From: Dromiciops gliroides
Taxonomy: Eukaryota > Chordata > Mammalia > Microbiotheria > Microbiotheriidae
Direction: 5' to 3'
DNA: 64,000 nucleotides
Assembly: GCF_019393635.1 (NCBI RefSeq)
Contig: NC_057866.1
Coordinates: forward strand, 9,186,223 to 9,250,222
Shown here: positions 1 through 11,041 of the stretch, piece by piece
How the letters are laid out: each line of letters begins with the position of its first letter
Position numbering within the stretch: position 1 is the first letter of the stretch
Program-made: the position numbers and the translations under genes
Notes under the pieces: generated by a model
Databases searched by the model: none
What the model was told of the DNA's origin: nothing
What the model saw: the letters and a program-made list of their open reading frames with translations, nothing else

Positions 1-120
1 TACTAATGTGTCTCCTGTGCCTAGCCTATTCCATTGTTCTTCCACTCTATCTTACCAGATAATTTTGGTGACTGCTGCTTTATAGTAAAGCTTAGATTTG
101 GTACAGCTAGCCCACCTTCC
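1..120 (-). mobile_element. L1 LINE fragment (ORF2 3' part), cut by window edge
   Basis: Read on the minus strand this piece resembles the late ORF2 stretch of L1 in which a cDNA-like text encodes an acceptor segment (…TTTACTATAAAGCAGCAGTC ACC…). It runs off the left edge, so its full length is unknown. The family call rests on remembered similarity to mammalian L1 and no alignment was run. Confidence 0.5.
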
Positions 121-369
121 TGTGCATTTTTTTCCAAATGCCTTCTTTCAAAGAGCAAACAGTGGAACTTCCTGTAAAGATCCCTTAGGTCTCATCCTAA
201 AAAATAACTTCTATATCAATGGACCATAGACATGGAAGCCATCCTGCCCAATCCTTCCATTTCACAGATGAGAAAATTTAGGCCCATGGAAAGGAAGAGA
301 TGACTAAGTCCATCATTCTTTCCACTGCACCCCCACTGTTTCCTGCACACATAAAATTGCTACAGAATT

Positions 370-528
370 GGGGCAGCTAGGTGGCGCAGTGGATAGAGCA
401 CTGGGCCTGGAGTCAGGAGGATCTGGGTTCAAATCCGGCCTCAGACACTTGAACCTCTCTGTGTGACCCTGGGCAAGTCACTTAATCCCAATGGCCTCAC
501 CAAAAAATAAAAATAAAAATTGCTACAG
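370..528 (+). mobile_element. Marsupial tRNA-derived CORE-SINE, full length with TSD
   Basis: Starts with the family head GGGGCAGCTAGGTGGCGCAG, carries the B-box-like GGGTTCAAATCC and the GTGACCCTGGGCAAGTCACT core, and ends in an A-rich tail. The sequence AAAATTGCTACAGAATTG occurs directly before the head and again after the tail, an 18-bp target-site duplication showing LINE-driven insertion. Confidence 0.9.
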
Positions 529-888
529 AATTGAGGCAATTGTGTTTCTCAAAGGAAGCAAAAATAGCTTAGGACCAAGAAATTCCTTCCTTGGTCTCAA
601 AATGAGACAGGTAGCCTTTACCAATGCTTGCTTGGTTGAGCTGTGAGCTCAGCTACAGAGAGCTGTTATGTGTTTCAGCTGTCTTGTCTTAGATCTACAC
701 AAGGAGCTTGTTTGTAAGGAAGAGGAAGAGGAGGCTTGGCCAAGTGAAACACAATGCCAAAAAGTGTTGAAGTCAGAGCTTGGAAAAGAGAGGGAAAAAG
801 GAAGAAAGAAGGTGGGAAGGAAGGAGATCCAGACTGAAAAAAGGACCTTTGGTTTCTACTCCTGGCTTTGCCTCTACCTCCATGGGTG

Positions 889-1094
889 GTGGTGGTTGTT
901 CAGTCATGTCCAACTCTCCACGACTGCAGAGATTAGGGTATGATTCGCCATTTCCTTCTCCAGTTCACGTGACATATGAGGTGAAGTGACTTGTCCACAG
1001 TCACACAGCTAGGAAGTATCTGAGGTTAGATTGGAAGTCAGGTCTTCCTGATTCCAGGCTTGGTGTTCTAACCACTGTACTACCTTGCTGCCCC
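889..1094 (-). mobile_element. RTE-tailed SINE, minus strand
   Basis: On the minus strand it opens with a tRNA-like head ending in the usual GGGGCAGCAAGGTAG and closes with a tail related to the RTE/BovB 3' end (plus-strand text GTTGTTCAGTCATGTCCAAC). The shared tail suggests mobilisation by RTE-type LINEs. Divergent, so an older copy. Confidence 0.8.
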
Positions 1095-1247
1095 ACCGTG
1101 GGTGCTCCTGGGTAAGTCCTTTCCTGTCTCTAGGCCTCAATTTTCTCAGTTATAAAACATGGACAATAATATTTCTGTGCCTCTCAGGAGGGATCATAGC
1201 AGACTCTGGAGGAGTGGAGGGCTTTAATCTTGAAAAACTTAACATGT

Positions 1248-1401
1248 AGGGGCAGCTAGGTGGTGCAGTGGATAAAGCACTGGCCCTGGATTCAGGAGGA
1301 CCTGAGTTCAAATCTGGCCTCAGACACTTGACACTTACTAGCTGTGTGACCCTGGGCAAGTCACTTAACCCTCATTTCCCCAGCGCCCCCCCCAGAAAAG
1401 A
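1248..1401 (+). mobile_element. CORE-SINE, full length with imperfect TSD
   Basis: Same head and core as the copy at 370. AAAAACTTAACATG before the element and AAAAACTTGACATG after it form a target-site duplication with one mismatch. It lies in the CTSW intron that continues beyond the left edge. Confidence 0.88.
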
Positions 1402-1449
1402 AAAACTTGACATGGGGGACAATGGGGAAGCAGGTCTAGTGTGGGGGTA

Positions 1450-1600
1450 AAACTTGGATGGAATGCTGGACTTGGAGTCAGGAAAACCTTGGTCCCAAAT
1501 TCTGCTCTGACATTTATGACCTAGGTGATGATGGGCCAGTCACTTAACCCCCCTAAGCCTCAGTTTCCTTATCTGTAGAATGGGGGAGAAGTTTGGCCCA
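1450..1600 (+). mobile_element. MIR-type SINE relic
   Basis: Contains the mammalian-wide MIR progression: 'ggacttggagtcaggaaaac', then a GTCACTTAACC box, then CCTCAGTTTCCTTATCTGTA. Decayed, without recognisable ends. Confidence 0.65.
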
Positions 1601-1688
1601 GACATCCTCTAGGCTCCCCTCCAGCTCCATGCCTCGGAGCAGGGGCCTGACCCTAGGAGGTCATTCTTCAGTTCTGATTCCATCCTAC

Positions 1689-4250
1689 CTGTGAGGTCGC
1701 TGAACTGGGTCACCCCAAACTGGGCCATACCCCTGTGCTCCTCCGTCAGCTGCTTGGCCCGGGCCAGGTTGTCAGCAAAGATCTCAAAGCGGCGTGCTTG
1801 TTCTAGAGAGGGGATTTTTTTCTTTTCAAAATTTTTTTTACATTTTATTTTATTTTAAAATATATTTAAAATTTTTTTCTAAATACATGTAAAGATTGTT
1901 TTCAACATTCATTTTTGTAAGATTCTGAGTTTCAAATTTTTCTACGTCCCTCTCTTCCCTCCCCCTCCCAAAGACAGCAAGTGATTGGATATAGGTTATA
2001 CAGTACAGTCATGTACAACCTATTTCCACACTAGTCATGTTGTGAAAGAAGAATCAGAACAAAAGGAAAAGACCACAAGAAAGAAAAACCAAAAGGAAGT
2101 GAAAATATTATGCTTTGATCTGCATTCAGACTCCATAGGCCTTTCTCTGGATGTGGAGAGCATTTTCCATCATGAGTCTTTTGGCATTGCTTTGGATCAT
2201 TGTATCTCTGAGAAGAGTTAAGTAGAGAAGGGATTTAGAGGGCTCTGAGGGTAGGAAGAAGAACTGGACCTCCCTCTGCTTCCCACTCAGAAACTTCTTC
2301 ATCCTTTCCCACCTGGGATGCCCTGCAAGCCCACCTGTACCACTCCCCACAAAAGTTAGAGGAGTCTTAGCCCTTCAACAGCTCATCTCTCCTGCCAGCT
2401 CTGCTGCTGACCCCTCTCTGGTCTGCTCCTGTGGTGTGGGCATGGAAGGCTATCCCTTCTCTGACCCTCAGTTTGTTCATCTGTAAAATGGGATAATCTC
2501 CACATAAAAGCCATTCTGGTAAGATGTGGTTGGCTACCTACAAGAAGGCCCAGGTCAGTAAAGACCTTCCCTAACAGAGCTATGAAAATGCCAGTGATAC
2601 CACACATATAAACATCCATCCATCCATGCATATACACATATACATACGCACACACATACACACATACCTACAGACATCCCCAGAATGGAGAGACCAGCCC
2701 TGCCAGGCCTGAGGGTGGGTATTTGCCTAGCTCAGATCAGCTAAGTGGCCAAGTAGCCACTGATGATGAGAAGGTTAAGGGCGGGGAAGGGAGGTCATGC
2801 ACAGAGAGAAACCTTCCTGTTTATTGTCTGCCTCCTTTTCACACTCATCTCTGAGGGAATGAGTGTGTCTGTAGCTGAGGCTCCTGTGTCTGTGCTGGGG
2901 GGCCTGGGGCTGGGACATGAGGCAGGGGCTAGAGCAAGAGATTCTGTGCTAGAATGTTGGGAGCAATACAAAATGTCTGAACGTGAAACTTGGGATGTTA
3001 GAGCTGAGAGGGACCCTAGAACATGGAACACAGAAGGTCTGCTGGGGGGAGGGGGGCTTAGAACATAGGATGTCAAACATGAGAGACACCTTAGAACACA
3101 GACCACAGACTATCAGAGTTGGGGGGATGGACTTAGAGAACATAAAATGTCAGACTTGAGAGGGGCCTTAGAGAACCTAGAACCTAGAATGTCAGAGCTG
3201 GGAGGGGCCTTAGAGACACCTAGTCTAAAATCTTGATCCTACCAATGGGGATCAAAGTCAAGAGGACCTGGTTCTCCTGACTTTCTGTCCAAGGCCAGAA
3301 AAGGCAAGAAGTGGATGAGGGTTGGGGGACCAAAGGGCCTGGCGGCTTTGGAGACGCTGCCACGCCGTAGTGCACACACAAAGATATCTGCATACCCAGT
3401 GCACATGTAGACATGTGAATACACATGTCCCATTGATCTGTGCAAGTGATATCTACATATGCTCACACATGTGCACAGACATGAAGGAATAGAAGAAGTC
3501 CCACCTGCTGCATCTGGGTAGCTCCTGTTATACTGCATCTGAAAGGCCTTGAATTGCTCCACGGGGTCCCAGGTGACTGGTGGCAGGTCATCGAAGCTCT
3601 AGGGGAAGGACAGGGAGTGTGGGTGTAGAGGGAGGCCCTGCTGCCTCCTCTTGGAGAAGGGATGGGCCTAGGTAGCTGGGTGCCCACCTGGGCCGAGCCT
3701 TCAGAGACCAGCAAAGGGCCTTAGCCTCGCTGTGGACATTGAGAAACTAAGGCGCAGAGAGAGAAAGCGACTTTCATAGCTGGTCAGTGGCAGAGCCAAA
3801 GTTATGGCCCAGGTCTACAAACCCCATTCAGGGCTTTTTATCCTCCATTCCAATTCATTGCCATCCCCAAAGTCTTCTCAGTGTTGTTCCTGACCATGGT
3901 GGAGGACCGAGAGAAAAAGGTGGGATGTGGGAAGTTAGGAGAGTGAGGGGCTCCCAGTGGTAGGACTGGGTCTGGACTCGGGCAGAGGGGCGTGGCAGGG
4001 GCTGGGAGGGAAACTGGGATGCTGAGGTGGGACTGAGGGCAGGCATTAGGGGAGAGGTCTGTAGCCTGCTATGGGAGCAGAGCAGAATTTGAATTAGAAT
4101 ATGATGGGAAAAGAAAACTGGGCGCTGATCAAAGCAAGCTAGCAGATTGCATAGGGAGCTTACCTGTTCCAGTGGGGACTGGGTGTTCCAGGCTAGGCCT
4201 GCCATGGCCAGCAGCCCCAGGAGGTAGGAGAGCTCAGTAAAGGGCATCAT
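1689..4250 (-). CDS. CTSW: Cathepsin W, first three coding exons (gene continues past left edge)
   Basis: Cathepsin W is a papain-family cysteine protease of cytotoxic T and NK cells, held in the endoplasmic reticulum. Three exons are visible on the minus strand: 4250-4164 (signal peptide, starts [20 protein letters not shown], donor GTAAGC), 3598-3505 ([20 protein letters not shown]…) and 1802-1689 ([20 protein letters not shown]…). Phases 0, 1 and 1 join cleanly. Exons 2-3 form an I29 pro-inhibitor domain with the ERFNIN-like spacing of papain proenzymes. The text follows human CTSW closely (…FQIQFNRSYLSPEE… and …IFAHNLAQAQRLQEED…). The exons with the catalytic Cys, His and Asn lie left of coordinate 1. 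Either of the two tandem ATGs at 4245-4250 could start translation. The neighbour EFEMP2 is head-to-head about 15 kb away, the same arrangement as in human but wider. Another L-type cathepsin is possible on the propeptide alone, but synteny decides for CTSW. Confidence 0.9.
1806..2225 (-). mobile_element. L1-type LINE 3' end, antisense
   Basis: On the minus strand it shows the recurring 3' unit of this window: CTCATGATGGAAAATGCTCT-like text, then TTCTTTCACAACATGACTAG-like text, then a polypurine GGGAGGGGGAGGGAAG run and the tail ACATGTATTTAG. Same unit as at 8500-9440, 14813-15420 and 62100-63635. It sits in CTSW intron 2/3 next to exon 3. Confidence 0.65.
2600..2672. repeat. Mixed microsatellite (CATC/CACATA)
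   Basis: A short run of CATC units (about 2617-2628) passes into ACACATATACATACGCACAC-type dinucleotides. Simple repeat in CTSW intron 2. Confidence 0.8.
2950..3232 (+). repeat. Decayed tandem repeat built on the GTCAGAGCTGGGAGGGGCCTTAG motif
   Basis: About six imperfect units of 35-50 bp, each with a version of 'GAACAtAGAATGTCAGA', 'GAGAGGGGCCTTAGA' and 'ACACAGA'. The last unit (3185-3230) still runs into CACCTAGTCTAAAATC, the normal continuation of a MIR-like SINE head, which points to an origin from that SINE. In CTSW intron 2. Confidence 0.7.
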
Positions 4251-4859
4251 GAAGCCAGTGAGCAGTCTGAGAAGTGAGGGGAGAACAGTCAGATAGGTGA
4301 GAGAGGTCAGGAAACCAACCACCAACCTCAGTAGTGGGGGAGGGGGCGGTCATAAACCCTACCCTCAGAAAGGAAACCAGGAGGGTGAGACCCGGGGGCG
4401 TGAGTAAGAGCCCACGCTTCCTGAACAGGGCCTAGTCTCCTTCCTTTTGTGCTCCGTTCCTGGGCATCCTGGAAAGTTTGGGATGTCAAAAGCAGAGGCA
4501 GCTGGAACCCCAGCCTCCTGTGGGCTGGATGGGGCTGGGTAGGCCCCCATCTGAGATGGAGAAGGGTCTTAACTTCATGCCATCGGAGAGGCAGACCAGA
4601 CTGAAGGGAATGAATGGCATCCTTCTCCAAGGAGAACCACCTGAGATGCCCAGCCTTGGAGTATAGAAGGTGCTGTGGGGCCTCTTGGTTTGGGGTGTCC
4701 CCAAAGTTTTGTCTTGAGTGCTCTTCTTCTCCCTCTACCTTCTTTGTCCAGAGGGCCTCATCAGCTCCCAAGGGTTCAGTCATCATCCCTAGAGATGTGA
4801 TCATTAGATCCATATATCCAACCCCAGCCTCTCTCCTGAGCTCCGGTCCCATAGGCTTT

Positions 4860-5560
4860 TGGACATCTCAAATCGGATGTTGCAATGCGCATCTCAAACT
4901 CAACATGTCCAAAACAGAAGTTGTCTTTCTCGCTCAAGCCAGCTCCCTTCTGACCTTCCCCATTGCTGCCAAAGGCACCACCAAACTCCCAGTCACTCAG
5001 GTCCAAAACTGCAATGCCATGTTCCCTATCATAGTCCCAGAATTCCAAGAGATCTGGGTCCTCTGAGAGTCAGAGGTCGTGAGGACCTCTCCTAACCCTG
5101 GTCTCCAGCCCCACAGGATACCTCTTTCCCCATCCTAAGGTTGGCCCACCCCAGAATCAAAGGAGCAGAGGAAAAAATATTCCTCCCATTCCCCTCCATC
5201 TTGGCCCTCGGCTTCCACAGTCCACTTCATCTGCCCTCTGCCTGTTCCTGCCACTGGGCCCTTCCCACTTGGTTCCCAAATCTTGTCAAACCTCCCTCCT
5301 AAGCATTTCTCAGGCAGCTACCATCTTAATACAGACCCTCATCTCCTCTCCTGCCTGGATGACTGGGATGGCCACCTCGTCTACCTCAGTCTGTCCTTAT
5401 CTCTTTTCTCCTCACAGCTCCATTTGGTAACTATCCCTTATATGGCATGCACCAGACAGACACTGGAGACAAAAGGAAAAAATGAAAATAGTCCTTACCC
5501 TCTGGCAGCTTACATTGTCTTGAACCCTCTCTTATATCAAGGCAAAACCGTTCAGCTTTA
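4860..5560 (+). mobile_element. L2/CR1-like LINE relic
   Basis: Pyrimidine-rich stretch with 'CATCTCAAACTCAACATGTC' followed by 'CAAAACAGAAGTTGTCTTTC' and 'GCACCACCAAACTCCCAGTC', the order seen in the late reading frame of mammalian L2. Old and interrupted. Lies between CTSW exon 1 and EFEMP2. Confidence 0.55.
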
Positions 5561-5599
5561 GCCCCTGACAAAGTGATCAGATTTACCACAGGCCCCTGC

Positions 5600-6370
5600 C
5601 TCTCTACCAAGAGGAGGCAAGTACGGTCCTTGAGACACTAAATCTGGCTGTGTTTAGGTGTTGAATCTATCCTTTCACATCCTGTTCTTCAGGTTTTGCT
5701 TTTTTCCTTCTGCATCAGTTCAAAAAAGTATCATTTTGGCAGCTGCGTAGGAGGATGGACTGGGGAGAAGGGGGAGAGAGGGAAGGAAAAAGTCAAGGAC
5801 TGAGGTTGTGAATGGGCCTGGGAATCTGGGAGAGATCTAGGAAGAAACAGTGACGAGGAGGGGAAGAGAGGATGAGGTCCTGAAATGCGCCCTCATCCTC
5901 CCTGCTCCTGGCCTCATGTCCCTGGGGTGTGTCTGGGACATGGCAGGGAGCCAGGGGCAGACAGAGATCTCCCCACTTCGCATTGCTTCTTAGTGCTCCA
6001 CAAGGCATCATGATGCAGTTACAGTGTTTCTGGTGCCACGCACCATACAGCGGTACCGTGACATCTTACTGGTTCATACCCATTATGTCAAAACAAGAAA
6101 ACAAGAAAAGAGGAAGAAACAGTTAGTATTTGTTGAGTTTAGGGTCAAGACTGAAATTTTTCTGAATGAGAAGAACTGCTCTCAACCATTATTACTGAAC
6201 ACTGAATGGCTCTGGAAGTTAGCTTTTGCTGCATACTTGGTAATAGTTCTTAAGCGATTTGAACTAAAATTGCAAGACAAAACAGCACTTCTGTGTGGAA
6301 CTTAAATTTTAGCAAAGTCAGTTAGATGACAACTAATATTGTTTGAGCCACAAGTAAAGTTAAGGTGCTT
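5600..6370. other. Intergenic stretch without recognised feature
   Basis: Unique-looking sequence upstream of CTSW. No convincing exon, promoter or named repeat was seen. Open frames are short and have no homology that I recognise. Confidence 0.5.
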
Positions 6371-6379
6371 TATACACTT

Positions 6380-6526
6380 TTTTTTTTTTTTGCACGGCAA
6401 TGAGGGTTAAGTGACTTGCCCAGGGTCATATAGCTACTAAGTGTCAAATGTCTGAGGCCGGATTTGAACTCAGGTCCTCCTGAATCCAAGGTCAGTGCTT
6501 TATCCACTGCACCTCCTAGCTGCCCC
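6380..6526 (-). mobile_element. CORE-SINE, minus strand
   Basis: T-rich tract (6378-6391), then GCAATGAGGGTTAAGTGACT through to CCTAGCTGCCCC, the reverse of the family head. Abuts another SINE remnant at 6531. Confidence 0.85.
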
Positions 6527-6530
6527 CTCC

Positions 6531-6672
6531 AACTCATTTTACAGATGAGGAAACTGAGGCAAACAGGGTGAGACAGACCATTGACTTGCCCAGAGTCACA
6601 CAGCTAGGAGGTGTCTGAGGCTGTATTTGAACTCAGAAAGATGAGTCCTCCTGACTTCAGGACCAGCATTGT
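6531..6672 (-). mobile_element. RTE-tailed SINE fragment
   Basis: Contains the CTGAGGCAAACAGGGTGA box that marks the RTE-tailed SINE here (compare 17840 and 47125), then the shared CACACAGCTAGGAGGTGTCT core. The RTE-like tail is missing. Confidence 0.65.
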
Positions 6673-6699
6673 TTCCTGAGCCTACATACATACCCCTGA

Positions 6700-7690
6700 A
6701 CCAGGGATATCTGAGGAGTGGCAGATAGCTCTAGTTCAGTGTTCTGCTCCAGTACCCTTTGTGGAGTCAGAAGGAGAGACTGTCCAACCTTGGTGCCCCT
6801 AGACCTTGCCTATCCCTTCCCCCAGCTGGTGCACTACTGGTGCAGTCTGGGCCCTGCTCCTGTTCTCTACAACGGTGGGCCAGACCTCCGACCATATCCA
6901 CCCTTGTCACCGGTGAGCCACGGGTACATTTAGACAGCCCACACACATTCCTATCTTACATGAGGTTTGGTATTCTGGGTGGGGGAGGGAGGAAATATCG
7001 GAAAGTGAAAGTAACCTTAACAACCTAACGAAAAATTAAAATGAAAAAGTGCGGTTAGGCCCAGCGACCTCTAAGATCCCTCCAGGTCTCATGTTCTGTG
7101 TCTCTAGAACTAACTGGATGAGACTCCTGGCTTTATCACCTGGGTGAGAGCCTTGAGTCCTGGGGGTCCCATGTCTTTTTCTACAGATCCAGGGCTCTGG
7201 GTCCTGGAAACTGTTCCCCCCAGTCTGAAAAATCCCTGTTAACTTGCTTCCACCCCCATTTAGGGAAAGCCTGGATTTTTGAGGCAGAGGAAGGACGGAG
7301 CCTTTCCTTAAGCCAAGGCCGGATGGGATATTATAGTAATGATACTTGTTTAGGTTCGGATGGGCTCAATGGTCGACCCATCCTTCTAGCTCGGAGAGTC
7401 CCTTAGCTTCTCTTGTGGATGCCTGCCCAGCCCAGCCCAGCCCACCCCAGCCCAGCCCAAAGTGGTTACTGCTGGGAAGAGGCAGGGAGAAAAAGAGGGC
7501 CCTGAACAGAAGGGGGACTTCCTGTTTACTGTTCACACCTCCTTCTCCCTTGCTCTTGGTGACACACATCTCTAAGGGATGGATGAGTCAGTGGTGAAAA
7601 GCCGCAGTGTACTGGCATGGGGTGGGGAGGGAGAGGGAGACTCAGTCAGAGACACCCGGCATGTTGGGGCTGGAGAACAGAGAATGTCTG
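6700..7690. other. Intergenic stretch without recognised feature
   Basis: No repeat family or exon recognised apart from a short CCCAG run at about 7423-7460. The predicted peptides have the low complexity expected of chance frames. Confidence 0.4.
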
Positions 7691-8105
7691 AGCAGTCCCA
7701 GAACACAATGTCCATCGGGGGTGAGCATTTAGTAAGCACCCACTGTATGCCAGGGCATTGTGCCAAGCACTGGGGCTACCACGAAATGACAGTCTCAAGG
7801 ACCGGCACAGACAGAGAAACATGCAGATGCATGAGGAGGAAAGGGCTTGAGAAGGGAAGACCACTAGCAAAGAGTGGGATTTGAGCTTTGAAGAAGGCCA
7901 GAAAAGCTAACAGTGGGAGGTGAGGGGGAAGGAAGGGCATTCCAGGTTTGGGGACAGCCTGGGCAAAGGCACGGAGTCAGGAGATGGAGGGTTGTGTTCA
8001 AGGAACAGTAAGTGGGTCTGGGTGTATCAGGATGGTGGGATGTGAGGAGGGAAATAAAGAATAAGAATTGAAAAGTGGGAGGGGGCCAGGTTGGAGGAAA
8101 GACTA
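7690..8105 (+). mobile_element. Old SINE-like relic (AGCACCCACTGTATGCCAGG family)
   Basis: Has 'AGTAAGCACCCACTGTATGC', 'CAAGCACTGGGGCTACCACG' and a later 'CAGCCTGGGCAAAGGCACGG' element, wording shared with relics at 22262 and 51735. Family name uncertain, probably an old therian SINE or DNA repeat. Confidence 0.45.
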
Positions 8106-8119
8106 TTCTGAATCTTGGA

Positions 8120-8480
8120 AGTAATAGGGAGCCATTGAATTTGGACCTGGCCTCAAACACTCAGCTCTGTGACCCAGGGCAAGGCACTTAACCCCTCTCA
8201 GCCTCAGTTTCCCCATATGTAAAGTGGAAATAATAATGCCTACCTCCGAAGGGTTGTCGTGAGGCTCCAATGAGCTAAACATATGTAAAATGCTTTGCAA
8301 ATGGAGCCAGAACTGTGCTAAGTGCTGTATAAATATTATCTGATCTGATCCTCACACCAACTCTGGGAGGGAGGTGCTGTTATTACCCCTATTTTACAAA
8401 GGAGCAAATTGAGGCAGACAGCAGTCATGTGACTTGCCCAGAGTCATACAGCTCGTGTCTCAGGTCAGATTTGAACTCGG
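8120..8480. mobile_element. Two MIR relics in opposite orientation
   Basis: 8130-8310 reads as MIR sense (CTGTGACCCAGGGCAAGGCA, CCTCAGTTTCCCCATATGTA, GGGTTGTCGTGAGGCTCCAA). 8315-8480 reads as another MIR with the 'TGTGCTAAGTGCTGTATAAA' head and the CAGAGTCATACAGCTC core. Confidence 0.6.
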
Positions 8481-8649
8481 GTATGGGTTTTTGGTCTGGG
8501 TTTTCCTTCCCAACGTGGTGAATATGGAAATATTTTGCATGACTGTATATGTATAATCTATATCAAATGATTTGCCTTCTCAAGGAGGGGGGAGGGGAGG
8601 GAGGAAGGGAGAGAATCTGGAATTCCAGATTTTAAAAATGAATGTTATT

Positions 8650-8803
8650 GGGGCAGCTAGGTGGCACAGTGGATAGAGCACTGGCCCCAGATTCGGGAGG
8701 ACCTGAGTTCAAATCCAGCCTCAGACACTTAACACTTACTAGCTGTGTGACCCTGGGCAAGTCACTTAACCCCAATTGCTTCACCAAAAACAAACAAACA
8801 AAC
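8650..8803 (+). mobile_element. CORE-SINE with TSD inside LINE 3' end
   Basis: Full head-to-tail copy. AAAATGAATGTTATT occurs before it (8635-8649) and after its CAAACAAACAAA tail, a clean target-site duplication, so it inserted into an older LINE tail. Confidence 0.9.
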
Positions 8804-9221
8804 AAAAATGAATGTTATTATGTGTTGATCAACTGTGATAGACTAGATTCTTCTCACCAATCCAATGGTACAAGAAAGTTCCAAGGGACTCATGATGTAG
8901 AAGGCTCTCCAAATCCAGAAGAAAAAAAAAAAGAAAGTGTGGAATATGGATGCTGATTGAACCAAATTATTTCTTTTGTTTTTGGCGCTGTTGATTTTCT
9001 GTTTTGAGGTTTTTCCTCTTTGCTCTGATTCTTCTCTTATGACTAATGAAGAAATATGTTTAATGTTATTATATATATATAACCTATATCAGATTGCCTG
9101 CTGTCTAGGGAAGGGGGAGGAGGGAGAGGAGGGAGGGAGAAAAATTTGAAATTGGAAATCTTATATAAAGAAATGTTGAAAACTATTTACATGTAACTGG
9201 AAAATAATAAAATACTTTTTT

Positions 9222-9362
9222 TTTAAAGTAAGACAATTGGGGTTAAGTGACTTCCCCAAGGTCACACAGCTAGTAAGTGTTAAGTGTCTGAGGCCGGATT
9301 TGAACTCAGATACTCCTGAATCCAGCTCCGGTGCTCTATCCACTGCGCCATCTAGCTGCCCC
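9222..9362 (-). mobile_element. CORE-SINE, minus strand
   Basis: Runs from a T/A-rich tail through CAATTGGGGTTAAGTGACTT to CATCTAGCTGCCCC. The flank AATACTTT is repeated on both sides, consistent with a target-site duplication. Confidence 0.85.
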
Positions 9363-9914
9363 AATACTTTAATTTTTAACAATGAATGTTAAAAATTCTT
9401 TTGTTTGCATGTAATTGAGAAAAATAAAGTTTAAATTAAATGCAAAATAAAAAAGCAAATAAATAAATAACATACTAAAGGAAGATATCTTATCCAGGGG
9501 TCCTTAAAATAATGTGTTATGTCTCTCTTATTGTGTTTTTAAATTTTTTCTTTAAACACTTTTTCAGTAGGTAAGCATATTTTACTTTCCTACCTGTCAC
9601 TCCCTCCCAAAAAGTAAGAAAACTCTTGTACCAAAAAATGTAAGCCAGCAAAATAAATCCCATATTTATCATGTCCAAACAGCATTGCTGCCTCCTCCTC
9701 CTCTTCTTCATCCTCTTCCTCCCCCGGTGTCTGTGTCTGTTATGTCCCATCCCAGACTAAGATTATTAGAATTTTGAATTGTTTCCTTATGACCTGGAGA
9801 TAAACATTGTGTACTGGTCTGTGACTTTTCTTTATAAATCTATAGCCAGAACTGAGTCTGTCCACTCCCCTTGGAAAGGTGGTCAGTGCTTAGCGGACCT
9901 ATAACCTATATCAG

Positions 9915-9957
9915 ATTTTTTTTTTTTGCGGGGCAATGAGGAATAAGTGACTTGTCT
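9915..9957 (-). mobile_element. Truncated CORE-SINE tail
   Basis: Only the poly-T and GCGGGGCAATGAGGAATAAG part of a minus-strand copy remains before unrelated sequence. Confidence 0.55.
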
Positions 9958-10124
9958 TCTCTAGGCTCCAATCCTAACCTGACTAACTTTCTCTACTGTG
10001 TCCTTGCACTGTGAGAAGAATTTGAGAAGAAGAGCCAGCATGAAAATGTGAAGGTAGGAGAATGTGTGAGGAGGCCAGCAGGACCAAGCCGGGAGAGGAC
10101 ATGAAGGAGAATCATGGGAAATAA

Positions 10125-10255
10125 CCTGGGTCATAGAATAATATATCTAAAGCAGGAAAGCGCCTCGTCATCTCATTTAACAGATGGGGAAACTGAGGCC
10201 CGGGGAGGTGATGACTTGACCAATGTTAAATAGGGTGCAAGTGGCAGAGGCAGGA
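10125..10255 (+). mobile_element. SINE/MIR-like relic
   Basis: GTCATAGAATAATATATCTA head, then AACAGATGGGGAAACTGAGG, with the typical spacing of the SINE whose head seeds the minisatellites described elsewhere. Confidence 0.55.
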
Positions 10256-10257
10256 TT

Positions 10258-10531
10258 TGTTTTTGTTTGTTTGTTTTTTAGTGAGGCAATTGGGGTTAAG
10301 TGACTTGCCCAAGGTCACACAGCTAGTACGCGTTAAGTGTCTGAGGCTGGATTTGAACTCAGGTCCTCCTGAATCCAATAAATTGGGTTTTTTTGTTGTT
10401 TGTTTGTTTTGCAGGGTAATGGGGGTTAAGTGATTTGCCCAGGGTCACACAAGTGTCTAAGGCCGGATTTGAACTCAGGTATTCCTGATTCCAGGGCCAG
10501 TGCTCTATCCACTGTGCCACCTAGCTGCCCC
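10258..10531 (-). mobile_element. Two stacked CORE-SINE copies, minus strand
   Basis: A 5'-truncated copy (10258-10378, ends at CCTCCTGAATCCAA) is followed directly by a fuller one (10387-10531, ends CCTAGCTGCCCC). Either tandem insertion or a dimer. Confidence 0.75.
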
Positions 10532-10709
10532 CAGAGGCAGGTTTGAACCCAGGTCCTTTGAAATGTCAGACCCAGGGATTTATAATTGATCTGTAGAAGA
10601 AAAAAATAATGAGTCTTCTAGTTGTGTTTAGGGTTCAGTTCCATTAGAGGAACACAATTATTAATATAAGACTGATATTGATATTTATTAACTTTTTAAA
10701 AATTACTGA

Positions 10710-10863
10710 GGGGGGCAGTTAGGTGGCACAGTGGATAAAGTACCAGCTCTGGATTCAGGAGGACCTGAGTTCAAATTCGGACTCAGACACTTGACACTTA
10801 CTAGCTGTGTGACCCTGGGCAAGTCACTTAACCCCAGTTGCCTCACCCCCCCCCAAAAAAAGA
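10710..10863 (+). mobile_element. CORE-SINE
   Basis: Head GGGGGGCAGTTAGGTGGCAC, intact core and a C8/A tail. Part of a dense SINE cluster from 10.2 to 12.05 kb. Confidence 0.88.
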
Positions 10864-10885
10864 AGAAGATCACAAAGTAAGTCCT

Positions 10886-11041
10886 GGGGGGCAGCTAGGT
10901 GACACAGTAGATAAAGCACTGACCCTGGATTCAGGAGGACCTGAGTTCAAATCCTGCCTCAGACACTTGACATTTACTAGCTGTGTGGCCCTGGGCAAGT
11001 CACTTAACCCTTACTGCCCTACAAAAAACAAAATAAAAAAG
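10886..11041 (+). mobile_element. CORE-SINE with TSD
   Basis: CAAAGTAAGTCCTGGG occurs just before the head and again after the AAAATAAAAAAG tail (about 11049-11064), a 16-bp target-site duplication. Only about 20 bp separates it from the preceding copy. Confidence 0.92.

Larger units (their letters stand above)
8500..9440 (+). mobile_element. L1-type LINE 3' ends (two partial copies) with SINE insertions
   Basis: Two successive copies of the window's LINE 3' unit, including CTCATGATGTAGAAGGCTCT, TATATATAACCTATATCAGA, a polypurine GGGGGAGGAGGGAGAGGAGG run and ATGTAACTGGAAAATAATAA tails. A plus-strand SINE (8650) and a minus-strand SINE (9222) have inserted into them. Confidence 0.65.

Noticed and set aside
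1-1688. Search for the next CTSW exon left of 1689
   Set aside because: No phase-1 acceptor with cathepsin text was found; only SINE, MIR and L1 relics. The rest of the gene must lie outside the window.
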